A stretch of DNA of 64,000 bases from Aquella oligotrophica. GTDB lineage: Bacteria; Pseudomonadota; Gammaproteobacteria; Burkholderiales; UBA11063. The translations under genes were made by a program, and so were the position numbers. The stretch covers positions 1,984,001-2,048,000 of the forward strand of contig NZ_CP024847.1 in the NCBI RefSeq assembly GCF_002892535.1, written 5' to 3'. Below are positions 37,795 through 47,413 of the stretch, in pieces; positions within the stretch are counted from its first letter, which is position 1; the number at the start of each line of letters is the position of its first letter. The notes under the pieces were generated by a model, which was not told where the DNA came from, ran no database searches, and saw only the letters and a list, made by a program, of their open reading frames with translations.

Positions 37795-38388
37795 TTATTC
37801 ACTAACATATTCAAATAAACTGACCACTTTTTTGACACCATCAACTTCACTGGCAGCCTTAGTGATCTTCTTAGCTTGATATGGATCAATCATACCCATT
37901 AGATAAACCACACCATTTGTTGTAACGACTTTGACATCATTGCTATTAACACCTTTGGAAACCAACAAGTTTGATTTAACTGCTGAAGTAAGATATGAAT
38001 CCTTGCTAGTTTGACTAGCAGATTGTTTATGTCCAACTGTAATGTAATTATATATCTTCTTAACTCCAGCCGCATCTTTGGCAACTGTCTCAGCCTTAGT
38101 TTTATCATCTTCCGTATTAACTTGACCTGTTAAGAGAATGTTATGATCATAACTAGTTACTTCAACATTATTTTCAGGTATTGCCGCATTAATTACATCT
38201 TCAACTTTACCGCGAAGCTTCTGATCACTTACAACACCATCAGCTGACCTAGGATCAGCTGCAACAGCCGCACCACTAGTTGCTCCAGCAGCTACACCAC
38301 CAACAACAACTGCAGCGCAACCATTTAACACTGAAATAGAACCAGCTAGTAACAATAATAAAATACTCTCTCTATAAATCTTCTTCAT
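37795..38388 (-). CDS. BON-domain outer-membrane lipoprotein, copy 2
   Basis: The 197-residue lipoprotein is paralogous to the next gene, sharing the CAAVVVGGVAAGATSGAAVA linker after the lipobox and the tandem BON domains (HNILLTGQVNTEDDKTKAE; VVYLMGMIDPYQAKKI). The pair arose by tandem duplication. It follows htpX by 19 bases in the same run. A DolP-like envelope role is inferred from the family. Confidence 0.9.
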   Translation of the reverse strand: MKKIYRESILLLLLAGSISVLNGCAAVVVGGVAAGATSGAAVAADPRSADGVVSDQKLRGKVEDVINAAIPENNVEVTSYDHNILLTGQVNTEDDKTKAETVAKDAAGVKKIYNYITVGHKQSASQTSKDSYLTSAVKSNLLVSKGVNSNDVKVVTTNGVVYLMGMIDPYQAKKITKAASEVDGVKKVVSLFEYVSE

Positions 38389-38407
38389 TCTTAATCCTAA
38401 AACATAA

Positions 38408-39268
38408 TTATCTTAATTGTCCCATTCTTTTTGCCATATCTTCTAAACGCATGATTCTATTCGCGGTACTAGGATGTGTAGAAAATAGATTATCTCTACC
38501 CTCGCCTGACAATGGATTAATTATCATCATTTGAGCCGTCGCTGGATGTTCTTCGGCTGGTGGCATATATGTTCCACGTACAATTCCTTCAATTTTTTGT
38601 AAAGCACCAGCTAAAGCCAAAGGTTCATTGGTAAGATTAGCCGCCCCTTCATCAGCAAGATACTCTCTGGAACGTGAAATAGCCATTTGGATAACTGCGG
38701 CTGCTAGGGGTGCGAAGATCCCAATTAATAAACCAGCAAGCCAGTTACGATGACCTTCTTCATCGCGAACTCCAAACCACATTGCCATATTGGCAATTGC
38801 CGAAATAGCACCAGCAACTGTCGCAGAAACTGTTGAAATCAAAATATCTCGATGATTAACATGCGATAGCTCATGGGCGGCGACTCCGCGTAGTTCAGAA
38901 TAATTAAGTACTCGCATAATTCCAGTCGTAAAGGCTACAGCGGCATTCTCTGGATTACGCCCTGTAGCAAAAGCATTCGGCTGATCCTGATTGATAACAT
39001 ACACTTTAGGCATTGGCAATTGAGCACGACTAGCTAATTCAGCTACCATTTGATATAGATCTGGAGCATTGTGTGGACCAACTTCCTGTGCGTTATACAT
39101 CCTAAGTACCATATCCGCTGAATACCAGTAAGCAAAAAAATTCATGGCACCGCCAAAAATCAATGCCATTAACATGCCACCTTTACCACCAATCACGCCA
39201 CCGATTAACATAAAAAGTGCAATGATTGCTGCCATTAAGGCAAAAGTTTTGAACTGATTACCACTCAT
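38408..39268 (-). CDS. htpX: Membrane zinc metalloprotease HtpX
   Basis: The 286-residue M48B protease degrades misfolded inner-membrane proteins. It shows two N-terminal membrane spans, the zinc motif HELSH ([12 protein letters not shown] near residue 130), two further spans, and the third ligand region [15 protein letters not shown]. Its start overlaps the fmt stop by four bases (ATGA), indicating coupling. Length and motifs are normal. Confidence 0.96.
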   Translation of the reverse strand: MSGNQFKTFALMAAIIALFMLIGGVIGGKGGMLMALIFGGAMNFFAYWYSADMVLRMYNAQEVGPHNAPDLYQMVAELASRAQLPMPKVYVINQDQPNAFATGRNPENAAVAFTTGIMRVLNYSELRGVAAHELSHVNHRDILISTVSATVAGAISAIANMAMWFGVRDEEGHRNWLAGLLIGIFAPLAAAVIQMAISRSREYLADEGAANLTNEPLALAGALQKIEGIVRGTYMPPAEEHPATAQMMIINPLSGEGRDNLFSTHPSTANRIMRLEDMAKRMGQLR

Positions 39269-40221
39269 GATAACTCCTTTTCAAAGATTAGCCCATCCAA
39301 ATTATTTTTCCCTTGCAAGAATTGTGCAATATTTTTACGTTTTGCACCAGCTTCCTGGATTTCATCAATCGAAATAAGCCATCCATCACCACAGACTATT
39401 TCCAATTTATCTCTATCAGCAGTAATGATTGTACCAGCTTTTACATCTCCTTTAAAAGCTCGGCTAATATGAGCCTGCCAAATTTTTACAAGCTCTCCAT
39501 TTAAATAAGTATAAGCCCCGGGGAATGGATTATAGCCACGGATATTTCGGCTAATAATCTCAGCAGGACTTTGCCAGTCTATCAAAGCTTCAGATTTTTC
39601 AATTTTGTGGGCGTAACTCACTCCAGCTTCACTTTGTGAAATTGGCTTATACTCTTCAGGACTATCAAGAAACCTAACTAGTAATTCACTACCAAGTATT
39701 GCCAACTTATCATGTAATGAACCACTAGTATCATTACTTTCTATTTGTAACTTATCTGATAGTAAAATAGCACCAGTATCAAGTCCAGCATCCATCTGCA
39801 TAATACAAACACCAGTTTCTTGATCTCCAGCCAATACTGCACGCTGAATTGGCGCGGCACCACGCCATCTTGGCAGTAAAGATACATGCACATTGATACA
39901 ACCAAGCCGGGGAATATCTAGTAACTCTTGTGGCAATATCAAACCATATGCAACTACGACTATCAAATCTGGCTTAAATTCACGTATCCGATTTAACGCT
40001 TCGGGATCTTTGCGAAAACTGACAGGTTGAAAAACCTCAATCTGATGCTCGCTGGCTAATATCTTGACAGGTGAAGGAGTAAGCTTCATTCCTCTTCCCG
40101 CCGGACGATCTGGCTGGGATAATACTAATTCAGGAGAATATCCATTCATAATCATTTTTGCCAAACATGTTTTGGCAATCTCTGGTGTTCCAGCGAATAT
40201 AATACGTAGCTTTTGTTTCAT
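39265..40221 (-). CDS. fmt: Methionyl-tRNA formyltransferase
   Basis: The 318-residue enzyme formylates initiator Met-tRNA. It shows [18 protein letters not shown], the formyl-THF site [20 protein letters not shown], the [12 protein letters not shown] segment and the C-terminal OB-like domain ([16 protein letters not shown]). The usual partner def is not next to it; instead an RlpA-like gene precedes it by 18 bases and htpX follows with an overlap. Confidence 0.96.
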   Translation of the reverse strand: MKQKLRIIFAGTPEIAKTCLAKMIMNGYSPELVLSQPDRPAGRGMKLTPSPVKILASEHQIEVFQPVSFRKDPEALNRIREFKPDLIVVVAYGLILPQELLDIPRLGCINVHVSLLPRWRGAAPIQRAVLAGDQETGVCIMQMDAGLDTGAILLSDKLQIESNDTSGSLHDKLAILGSELLVRFLDSPEEYKPISQSEAGVSYAHKIEKSEALIDWQSPAEIISRNIRGYNPFPGAYTYLNGELVKIWQAHISRAFKGDVKAGTIITADRDKLEIVCGDGWLISIDEIQEAGAKRKNIAQFLQGKNNLDGLIFEKELS

Positions 40222-40239
40222 TATTTAATCTATCTTCTT

Positions 40240-40725
40240 TTAATCATCGCGATTCATATCATGTGACTCAAATTCGGCATTATTAACAACCTGCAATTTC
40301 ACACGCAGTCCACGTCCAGTACCATTAAGATATTTGGCAGCAGCTGGACTGAAATCAATAATATATTTTGAACGACTAGACATCCTATCGGTAACTTCAA
40401 CATAAAGCACTTTACCATTATCCGAATCATTATCAATATTGGTAACCTTTAGTTTAGTACCTAGTGGTAATTTGGCATGTGCCGCACTATACACATCATC
40501 CCAATAGCGATCTCCATTAGCCATTTTACGCCCATTAAATTTCGGAGCATAAAAGCTGGCCTGACCTTGCATATAGTTTTTTGGCTTTTTAGCATGCTTT
40601 ATTTTATGTTTTTTAGTATGCTTTTTTTTACTTGTCGAACCAGAGGCAGTTGTAGTTGCATAGACGGGATTAAAAATCAGACCAAGCTGAAGCAACAAAA
40701 TAACTAGTAACCGTTTTTTATTCAC
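40240..40725 (-). CDS. rlpA: RlpA-like double-psi beta-barrel protein
   Basis: The 161-residue exported protein has a Sec signal (LLVILLLQLGLIFNPVYA), a very basic linker rich in Lys/His (KKKHTKKHKIKHAKKPK) and the RlpA barrel: GQASFYAPKFNGRKMANGDRY, AAHAKLPLGTKLKVTN, VEVTDRM and IIDFSPAAAKYL. RlpA proteins bind or cleave peptidoglycan strands that lack stem peptides. It lacks the SPOR domain, and there is no lipobox, so it may be periplasmic and soluble. Confidence 0.88.
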   Translation of the reverse strand: MNKKRLLVILLLQLGLIFNPVYATTTASGSTSKKKHTKKHKIKHAKKPKNYMQGQASFYAPKFNGRKMANGDRYWDDVYSAAHAKLPLGTKLKVTNIDNDSDNGKVLYVEVTDRMSSRSKYIIDFSPAAAKYLNGTGRGLRVKLQVVNNAEFESHDMNRDD

Positions 40726-40737
40726 ATTTTAACCCTC

Positions 40738-41217
40738 TTAAACGCCACCGATAAACCTTATTTGGCGCCATGCTTCATAAATAGCAATTGCTACAGAATT
40801 AGATAAATTTAAGCTACGTTGACTGATTTGCATCGGTAATCTTATCACATTTTGCATTCCAAGCTGAGTCAGGATACTATCTGGTAAGCCACGGGTTTCC
40901 GAACCAAAAAGTAACACATCATTAGATGTATAACTAACTTCAGTATGAAAGACTGAACTTCCGGTTTCAACTGCCCAGATAGTTCGTCCGCGAAAATATT
41001 CAAAACACCTTGCCCAGTTTTCATGGATAACTAAATTTGTATACTCGTGATAATCAAGGCCTGCTCGCCTTAATTTGCTATCGTTCATACCTCCCCAGCC
41101 AAGTGGTTTTACCAAATGAAGTTCTGCACCAGTATTCGCACAAAGACGGATAATATTACCTGTATTTTGTGGAATATCAGGCTCATGAAGGATTACAGCT
41201 AGATTATGTTTTTTCAT
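40738..41217 (-). CDS. trmL: tRNA (cytidine(34)-2'-O)-methyltransferase TrmL
   Basis: The 159-residue SPOUT enzyme methylates the wobble ribose of tRNA-Leu. Motifs are LHEPDIPQNTGNIIRLCANT, the knot segments VLLFGSETRGLPDSIL and IRLPMQISQRSLNLSNSVAIAIYEAWRQ. It overlaps the preceding HAD gene by 14 bases. Confidence 0.95.
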   Translation of the reverse strand: MKKHNLAVILHEPDIPQNTGNIIRLCANTGAELHLVKPLGWGGMNDSKLRRAGLDYHEYTNLVIHENWARCFEYFRGRTIWAVETGSSVFHTEVSYTSNDVLLFGSETRGLPDSILTQLGMQNVIRLPMQISQRSLNLSNSVAIAIYEAWRQIRFIGGV

Positions 41218-41707
41218 TTTTTAATAGCGAGTATAACTCTGAAATGTTATTAAAAAGATATTTAGGATTAGAAGGTAACAACGCTGACCAATCATTTTGA
41301 GTATTAGAAATGGCAATAGCATCAATTACTGCATTATGTGCCATCAGTATATCTTGCTTAGTATCACCAATCATCACGGCTTTAGTTTTACTTATGCCAC
41401 AAAAATCAAGTATTTCATCAATCATCTGCGGGTGTGGCTTAGAAAAACACTCATCAGCTGTCTTTGTGATTATAAAATAGTCTTCTAAGCCACTACTAGT
41501 CAGTATTTTATCAAGCGTTGCCCGGCTCCTTCCGGTTGCCACTGCTAAAAGCTTATTACTAGCTGATAGCAACTGAAGCATCTCAGCTACATCAGGAAAT
41601 AACAAATCACCTAAAGCATCACTAATTACAATCTGACTGGTATCCATTAGCGTACCATCCCAATCAAAGATAAACAAATCATATTGCTCAAGAAGCACAG
41701 ATTTCAT
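41204..41707 (-). CDS. HAD-family phosphatase lacking the cap domain
   Basis: The 167-residue protein has all four HAD motifs: DWDGT with Asp15/Asp17, Thr58 in AVATGRS, Lys90 in SKPHP and GDTKQD with Asp115. It is most like the phosphoglycolate-phosphatase-type HAD proteins of betaproteobacteria, which are ~220 residues. The ~60-residue helical cap between motifs I and II is reduced to about a dozen residues (SQIVISDALGDLLFPDV), so this is a capless version that may accept larger substrates. Neighbours are prmB and trmL in one transcript. Confidence 0.85.
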   Translation of the reverse strand: MKSVLLEQYDLFIFDWDGTLMDTSQIVISDALGDLLFPDVAEMLQLLSASNKLLAVATGRSRATLDKILTSSGLEDYFIITKTADECFSKPHPQMIDEILDFCGISKTKAVMIGDTKQDILMAHNAVIDAIAISNTQNDWSALLPSNPKYLFNNISELYSLLKNEKT

Positions 41708-41713
41708 ACAGTA

Positions 41714-42616
41714 CTAATCAAAATAATCAATCAAATCTGCTTTAGTTAGGACAAATACCACCCCATCCCCACTAACACTCTCGAGCCATTTGAATGGTAA
41801 ATCGGGATACATCTGTTCTAGTTCAAAACGATTATCGCCCATCTCAACAACTAGGACACCAAAATCAGAAAGATAATATTTTGATTGTTTCAAAATCTTA
41901 TCAACAAATTCCAAGCCATCAGTCCCACCAAACAATGCCAAATTTGGTTCATACAGATACTCTTTAGGCAATGATTCCATTCGTCTCGTATCAACATATG
42001 GTGGATTCGTAAGGATTAGATCAAAAGTTTCAAAATAATCACCTAGCTCATTAAAGAGATCTGATTTGATTAATGTAACTCTATCTGTTACCTGATTACG
42101 CTCTATATTAATGCTTGCGACATCAAGTGCATCTTCAGAAATATCACTAGCAACAATTTCAGCATCATAATAATGATGTGCAGCGATGGTCGCCAATGAA
42201 CCATTCCCAGTACACAAATCAAGAACATTATTAACAAGCTCAGGATGCTCGATCCATTCATCAAGCTGATTATTCACTATATGTTCAGCAATAAATGAAC
42301 GCGGAATTATTACCCGCTTATCTACATAAAATGAATATCCTTGCAAATAAGCTTCATTAGTAATATATGATAATGGAATCCGTTCATCTACCCGGCGTTT
42401 AATACGTTCCAGAATAATCGCCTTTTCCTCGGGCAATAATCTTGCATCAAAAAAAGGCTCCAACTGCTCTAATGGCAAGGATAAGGATTGTAGCACTAGA
42501 AAAACTGCCTCATCATAAGCATTAGTCGTTCCATGCCCGAAAAACAGATTATTTCTACGAAATTCACTCACAGCATAACGAATGTAGTCTCTTAATGTAA
42601 CTAAAGATTCTGTCAT
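41714..42616 (-). CDS. prmB: Ribosomal protein uL3 glutamine methyltransferase PrmB
   Basis: The 300-residue SAM methyltransferase modifies glutamine 150 of ribosomal protein L3. It has the SAM site VLDLCTGNGSLATIAA and the catalytic LTNPPYVDTRRM (NPPY), with the N-terminal helical domain of this family (AVSEFRRNNLFFGHGTTNAYDEAVFLVLQSL). HemK/PrmC is the main alternative, but the FGHGTTNAYDEA segment is typical of PrmB. It is the first gene of the ten-gene minus-strand run down to gmhA. Confidence 0.93.
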   Translation of the reverse strand: MTESLVTLRDYIRYAVSEFRRNNLFFGHGTTNAYDEAVFLVLQSLSLPLEQLEPFFDARLLPEEKAIILERIKRRVDERIPLSYITNEAYLQGYSFYVDKRVIIPRSFIAEHIVNNQLDEWIEHPELVNNVLDLCTGNGSLATIAAHHYYDAEIVASDISEDALDVASINIERNQVTDRVTLIKSDLFNELGDYFETFDLILTNPPYVDTRRMESLPKEYLYEPNLALFGGTDGLEFVDKILKQSKYYLSDFGVLVVEMGDNRFELEQMYPDLPFKWLESVSGDGVVFVLTKADLIDYFD

Positions 42617-42823
42617 TTTAACAACCTTTATATGTATGTCATAACTAGCGAGTATATAACATCATTGTAATTATATGTATATTTTTCAGCAAAAGCAGCT
42701 GTTATCAATTACAATTATGGCTATAATAAAAATTGAAAATAAAATTCAAAACTTTAAAATAGACTAAGTAATAACAAAAGCTTTTAATCAAACACGCGGA
42801 ATCAGCAGGAATACCAGAATACA

Positions 42824-43807
42824 ATGATAAAAAAACTCTTAATCTTAATTTTATGTTCAACATTTCTAGGCACAAGCTACGCAGCAAAAAACTCTTCAGC
42901 CACCAAAGCAAAGACACATAAAAAAATCAAAAAGAAGAAAACTTATTCAAGTAGTAATAAGGGTGATCCAATCCTTGATGCAATCAATACTCCTGCAACT
43001 ACAACTTCAAAAAGGCGCAAACCAAAGCCAGTTACACCAGTGGTTAGTGGCGGAATCCCACGGCAACCCAAGTTAATTTCATATGCTGGTTATGCAGTAG
43101 ATTTAAATACCGGGGAAGCACTAGTCAGTAAAAATGCATCAACTCAACTATCAATTGCCTCAATTACCAAATTAATGACGGCTATGGTTATGCTTGATTC
43201 TGGAGCAGATTTAGATGAATACATTACCATAGAAGAAGACGATGTTGATCATCTTAAAAATACATTCTCTCGTTTAAGAGTCGGCATGCAATTGCGCCGT
43301 AGAGATCTTTTGCTACTAGCATTAATGTCGTCTGAAAATCGTGCTGCTCACGCTATTGCTAGAACAGCCTATCCAGGTGGGATCAATGTTTTCATCCAAA
43401 AGATGAATGCGAAAGCCAAAGCTCTTGGAATGAATAATAGCCAATTCTATGATCCAACAGGACTTACTCCACGAAATAAATCAACTGCCATTGACTTGAC
43501 CAAAATGGTAGCTGCCGCCTACAAATACGAAGCCATCCGTGAAGATACCACAACCAAAGGTGCAGATGTTATGCTTGGACGCAACTATACTCATCATTAT
43601 ATGAATAGTGATGCACTGGTTAGAACAGATAAATTCCAAATTGAAGTATCAAAAACCGGGTTTATCAATGAAGCTGGACACTGCTTGGTTCTTTATGCAG
43701 TAGTGGATAATCGCCCTATTGCAATGGCATTTTTAAATAGCGTTGGTAAAAATGGTCGCTTGGTTGATGCCATGGCAGTAGAACGCTATGTTGACCAAAT
43801 GCAATAA
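42824..43807 (+). CDS. pbpG: D-alanyl-D-alanine endopeptidase (PbpG, S11 family)
   Basis: The 327-residue penicillin-binding protein cuts peptidoglycan cross-bridges in the periplasm. After a signal (LLILILCSTFLGTSYA) and a Lys/Thr-rich linker comes the S11 domain: active serine in SITK (Ser113, Lys116), SEN at 170-172, and KTG at 277-279. It lacks the C-terminal membrane helix of PBP5-type carboxypeptidases, as expected for PbpG/PBP7. The linker composition echoes that of the RlpA-like protein at 40,240-40,725. Confidence 0.93.
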   Translation: MIKKLLILILCSTFLGTSYAAKNSSATKAKTHKKIKKKKTYSSSNKGDPILDAINTPATTTSKRRKPKPVTPVVSGGIPRQPKLISYAGYAVDLNTGEALVSKNASTQLSIASITKLMTAMVMLDSGADLDEYITIEEDDVDHLKNTFSRLRVGMQLRRRDLLLLALMSSENRAAHAIARTAYPGGINVFIQKMNAKAKALGMNNSQFYDPTGLTPRNKSTAIDLTKMVAAAYKYEAIREDTTTKGADVMLGRNYTHHYMNSDALVRTDKFQIEVSKTGFINEAGHCLVLYAVVDNRPIAMAFLNSVGKNGRLVDAMAVERYVDQMQ

Positions 43808-44237
43808 ACTATTAACTAAAACAAGAAGCCATCATTCCATATTGCTGGCTTCTTTTATAATACTCTCTCCATTAATTCTGCTTTTTCTAATATCATACGT
43901 CAAATTAGCCTTACCTATAGTAAATTCTGATCTTACTTCCATTATCAAATTATTAGTTATCGCCCCAATACTTGAAGAAGTGGTTTTCCGCGGGTTATTA
44001 CAGGATTTTATAAAAAAAATAACCGTTTCCAAACTAACATGCTATTTTATAGTAAATATCATATTTGCCCTATTACATTATAAAAATAGCTATGACATAC
44101 TATATCTATCTGGAGTCTTCATATCAGGGTTAATCTTTAGTACTATTAAAGACTATTATAAAAAAATAAGCGTAGCCATCATTTGCCACGCTTATTTTAA
44201 TTTAATTTACCTGATAATCACCCAATATTCAAACTAA
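43788..44237 (+). CDS. Short CPBP-family intramembrane glutamic protease
   Basis: The 149-residue protein has four hydrophobic segments and the CPBP/ABI motifs: EEVVFR with Glu63, Glu64 and Arg68; FALLH (Phe93, His97); and HAYFN (His134, Asn138). It is shorter than most family members and resembles compact Mrt-type sorting proteases, but no sorting-signal partner was recognised. The start overlaps the pbpG stop by 20 bases and has no clear ribosome site. An 11-bp perfect inverted repeat is embedded in its last codons. Confidence 0.75.
   Translation: MLTKCNKLLTKTRSHHSILLASFIILSPLILLFLISYVKLALPIVNSDLTSIIKLLVIAPILEEVVFRGLLQDFIKKITVSKLTCYFIVNIIFALLHYKNSYDILYLSGVFISGLIFSTIKDYYKKISVAIICHAYFNLIYLIITQYSN
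44163..44198 (+). terminator. Terminator-like hairpin inside the CPBP gene
   Basis: AAAATAAGCGT (44163-44173) and ACGCTTATTTT (44188-44198) are perfect complements with a 14-base loop, followed by AATTTAATTT. It overlaps the codons for the catalytic HAYFN motif, before the stop codon at 44235-44237. Confidence 0.55.
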
Positions 44238-44338
44238 TAATTATTGGGGCTAGACAATCAAAGCACATTTAAAGGTGTGCTAATATATTGTAGCTACGCT
44301 GAACTAAAGTTTCATGATTCATAAAAATAAGTATATAA

Positions 44339-44829
44339 ACCTGAGTCCTCACTTTTTTATGCTTAGTATAGATTTAAGCAATCGATAAATCTTTAACAAA
44401 TTGGTAATTAGAAATGAAAAGGCATAAGCCCTAATAAAATCATTGTTTCAACGCAAATAATTAGATTAGGAGTACTTTATGCCATTAGAAGATTATATCA
44501 TACATGTATTTTGCCTAATAGATGACTTATATCAGGATTTACTGTTAACTTGTAAAGTTCGTAAAAGTGGTTATAGTCCTATACTTGCAGATAGTGAAAT
44601 CATTAGTATCACTAGTATTCGTAAAAGAATTGAGACAAGTATCAGTCAATTAACCGAATCATTTAGCATCAACACCACTAAAGCTAGGAGCTTTCATGGC
44701 TTATTGGGCAGGATTAATCGTAAGATATTTTCCTATACAACTGCGTTATTTTTTAATTACCAACTTGCTAAAGATCAGTTTACTCAGCTTGAATTACTTA
44801 TTCAAGCATAAAAAAGTGAGGACTCGGGT
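44339..44829 (+). mobile_element. IS982-family miniature (internally deleted) element
   Basis: The 491-bp element has 26-bp terminal inverted repeats with one mismatch (ACCTGAGTCCTCAC... and its complement) and weaker pairing to about 75 bp. A 6-bp target duplication ATATAA (44333-44338 and 44830-44835) flanks it. Inside is one frame, 44479-44811, that joins the N-terminus and the C-terminus of an IS982 transposase. Confidence 0.88.
44479..44811 (+). pseudogene. Internally deleted IS982 transposase
   Basis: The 110-residue product starts like IS982 transposases (EDYIIHVFCLIDDLYQDLL) for about 42 residues, then jumps to the C-terminal part (SIRKRIETSISQLTESF, ARSFHGLLGRINRKIFSY). Full-length proteins are near 290 residues, so about 180 residues with the catalytic core are missing. 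The join keeps the reading frame. Mobility would need a transposase from elsewhere. Confidence 0.85.
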
Positions 44830-44924
44830 ATATAAATAGTTCAAAGATTTCAGAAGCTAAATTTAGGGAAATAGTTAGGTATTTTGTTGCAGATTTATCA
44901 ACGCCAACTCGGGATAAGCAATAA

Positions 44925-45097
44925 AATAACAGTTTGATTTAAATGTTTATATGTTAATTTGGCTAAATCTTATCAAATTATCTAATTATCAGTGGTTCTA
45001 TTATACGGGGCTAGGACAACTAAAAACCCTTTTGATAATTCCAATAGAAATAGTCCAGCTTAAAAGCCAGACTATTAATTATCCTAAATAATAAAAA
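44925..45097. other. Short gap with a repeat block and a terminator-like hairpin
   Basis: It contains the end of the 44900-44950 block shared with 33467-33517, the lone IS1595-like end GGGGCTAGGACAA at 45007, and a hairpin AATAGTC (45049-45055)/GACTATT (45070-45076) with an inner GCTT/AAGC pairing. The hairpin lies just after the minus-strand oligopeptidase gene and may end its transcript. Confidence 0.5.
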
Positions 45098-47320
45098 TCA
45101 AGGTTGAATGGTGGTTTTTGTTTCATTAAAAAATAATGTCCACATATCTACATAGTATTGACTTAAAAGATTATGTCCTGCTCCAAAGTACGAACGTAAT
45201 AGATATGGATTATCTCCTATAGCCGTATTTTGCATGGTTGCTGCAAATTTATAACTATGTAATGGTGGCACACGCCCATCTTCCGTACCAGTTTGAACTA
45301 GCATCGTAGGATAAGCAATATGCTGAACATTTTGCAATGGAGAAAAGGTCATCAGGTTATAAAATTGCTCAAGATTTGTACTATAGCCATAATCTGGATA
45401 CCAGCCAAACCCCACTGTAAATAGCTGGTAGCGTAATAGATCAAGAACACCTACCGCAGGAAACACCACTTTAAATAAATCTGGATTCTGTAGAGCAGTC
45501 GCTGCCGTTGTAAGACCACCATTAGAAGCTCCAGATAAAGCCAGTTTTGCTGGATTAGTATAACCATTATCAATCAGGTAATTAGCTACTGCCGCTACAT
45601 CATTATAGGTATTCTGCTTATTTAGCATCCTACCGGCATTATACCAAGCAGTACCATATTCTCCTCCACCACGTACCTGAGCGACAACATAAATCCCACC
45701 ATTTTTCATTAATAATGTGGCATTTTGATTAAACTCTGGCAAAGTTGATGCGTCAAATCCACCATAAACATAGATAAGAGTAGGATTATTTCCATTTAAC
45801 TGTAATCCTTTCTTATATCCAATAAAGATTGAAACTTGTACTCCATCCGTAGACGGGACAAACAACTCTTTCATCTCATAGTCAGCCGGATTAAAATCAG
45901 GAATACTAGCCGTTCCCTGCCCTACTCCCTCTTCCTGAGTTGCGGGATCATAAGAATATAACTCATTAGGAGTAACCAGATTTGAATACATATATGTTAA
46001 AACATTATTCTTGTCACAAGCAGGCTTATACTGCCCCTCAGATGCCAAAGCACCTAAACCAGGAAACCCATCAATTTCTACAGGATTTGAAGCTGGTATC
46101 GTCTTATCATAACGATACAGTTTGCTTGCGCCATTTACCAAAATTTCTACATAATAGTAATTTCCACAACTAGTCATAGAATTAGCAATAACGCTTTCTG
46201 GATTGGGTGGCACAACATTAACCCAATTAGATGAGTCTGGAGTATTTGGATTAACAATAACCCAACGTTTCTGTACCGCCCCCTGATTTGTTTTAACAAA
46301 AAAAGTTCCATCTGAACTTTCGTTAACGATATCAAAAGAAGCAGGGATATCTCCACTAAGAAATATTTTTGCGGAATTATTCAGATTAGATGGGTTGAAG
46401 CTGTAAATCCGATTACTCCCATTGGCATAACCAGTAGAAAAATAAAGCATATCATTATACAATTGCGGTTCTAGGTTAACTGTCCCAATCTCTGAACCAG
46501 CTTCAAAAATTGTTACTGGACGGGTATTAATCTGATAATAATAAATTGTTTGGGAATTATAGCTTGAAGTATAAATATCGGTTACTTCCTGTGGCTGAAC
46601 ATAAAAGAAACCACTCTCATAAGTTGTGAACATACCATAAATATTATTAATTGTCTTTATTATAGCATTATTATTTAAATTATCCAGTACCGTAATAGTG
46701 CCCAAATCAAGATTTGTATCCTGAGTTTTGATTATTGTATAAATAATGCTTTCTTGACTATTTTTAATAACATCAAACTGCTGTACTGATACTGATCCTT
46801 TTAGAATACCAGTCTTATTTAAATCAAGGAAAACTTTACCATTCTGATTTCTGTCATCTGCCACATAAATTATATTATCAGTTGAAATCTTGTTATTTAT
46901 TCCATTGTTGAACTCCGGAATAGTATTATCAACTTCACGAACATTCATATAATAATATTTATCACCAACTCTGACAAAATCTTTTTGTACATCAGATTTT
47001 AAAGATTTACTACCTTGAGATAATGCTGCTAAACTACCAGCTACAATATTATATTCAGGCAAATTATGAATATAATTATCGGTAAAAACATTCTGCTGAT
47101 TTACCCACGCTAGAGTCTCAGGGCTATTAGTACTTTCCATCCATTGATACGGATCCGCAATTGTAGTTCCAAAATAAGTATTACTCACGTTAGTATATTG
47201 ACTTGCTGGATAATCAAACTTTTCACTAGTACCACTATTACTACCTCCAGAAGAACCATTACTGCAAGCAATTAAACTTGTCACAGACAATATACTAATT
47301 AAAATTTTCTTTACATACAT
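45098..47320 (-). CDS. Lipoprotein prolyl oligopeptidase (S9A family)
   Basis: The 740-residue protein has a lipobox signal (SILSVTSLIAC) and a Gly/Ser linker. The N-terminal beta-propeller region starts with YFGTTIADPYQWMES and the C-terminal alpha/beta hydrolase domain carries the triad: Ser599 in SGASNGG, Asp681 in GTEDGRV and His716 in GAGHN. S9A enzymes cut short peptides after proline. Most are soluble and cytosolic or periplasmic; a lipid-anchored form suggests peptide processing at the outer membrane. It heads no operon; a DUF4156-like gene lies upstream on the same strand. Confidence 0.9.
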   Translation of the reverse strand: MYVKKILISILSVTSLIACSNGSSGGSNSGTSEKFDYPASQYTNVSNTYFGTTIADPYQWMESTNSPETLAWVNQQNVFTDNYIHNLPEYNIVAGSLAALSQGSKSLKSDVQKDFVRVGDKYYYMNVREVDNTIPEFNNGINNKISTDNIIYVADDRNQNGKVFLDLNKTGILKGSVSVQQFDVIKNSQESIIYTIIKTQDTNLDLGTITVLDNLNNNAIIKTINNIYGMFTTYESGFFYVQPQEVTDIYTSSYNSQTIYYYQINTRPVTIFEAGSEIGTVNLEPQLYNDMLYFSTGYANGSNRIYSFNPSNLNNSAKIFLSGDIPASFDIVNESSDGTFFVKTNQGAVQKRWVIVNPNTPDSSNWVNVVPPNPESVIANSMTSCGNYYYVEILVNGASKLYRYDKTIPASNPVEIDGFPGLGALASEGQYKPACDKNNVLTYMYSNLVTPNELYSYDPATQEEGVGQGTASIPDFNPADYEMKELFVPSTDGVQVSIFIGYKKGLQLNGNNPTLIYVYGGFDASTLPEFNQNATLLMKNGGIYVVAQVRGGGEYGTAWYNAGRMLNKQNTYNDVAAVANYLIDNGYTNPAKLALSGASNGGLTTAATALQNPDLFKVVFPAVGVLDLLRYQLFTVGFGWYPDYGYSTNLEQFYNLMTFSPLQNVQHIAYPTMLVQTGTEDGRVPPLHSYKFAATMQNTAIGDNPYLLRSYFGAGHNLLSQYYVDMWTLFFNETKTTIQP

Positions 47321-47413
47321 TCATTTATACCTTTATTTCTTTATTTAACCATATAATCAATGATAACAAATCTGATACCTGTTCCAATAACGAATAACCA
47401 AAATAATAAAATT

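Larger units (their letters stand above)
44246..44924 (+). pseudogene. 5' relic of an IS1595-family element, interrupted by an IS982 miniature element
   Basis: A terminal-repeat-like GGGGCTAGACAATCAAAG begins at 44246, and an ATG follows at 44314. Removing the insert at 44339-44829 together with one copy of its 6-bp target duplication (ATATAA) gives a continuous frame that reads INSSKISEAKFREIVRYFVA, the N-terminus of IS1595-type transposases, before ending at a TAA at 44922. No catalytic core remains. A second GGGGCTAGGACAA sequence in the same orientation lies at 45007. Confidence 0.75.
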
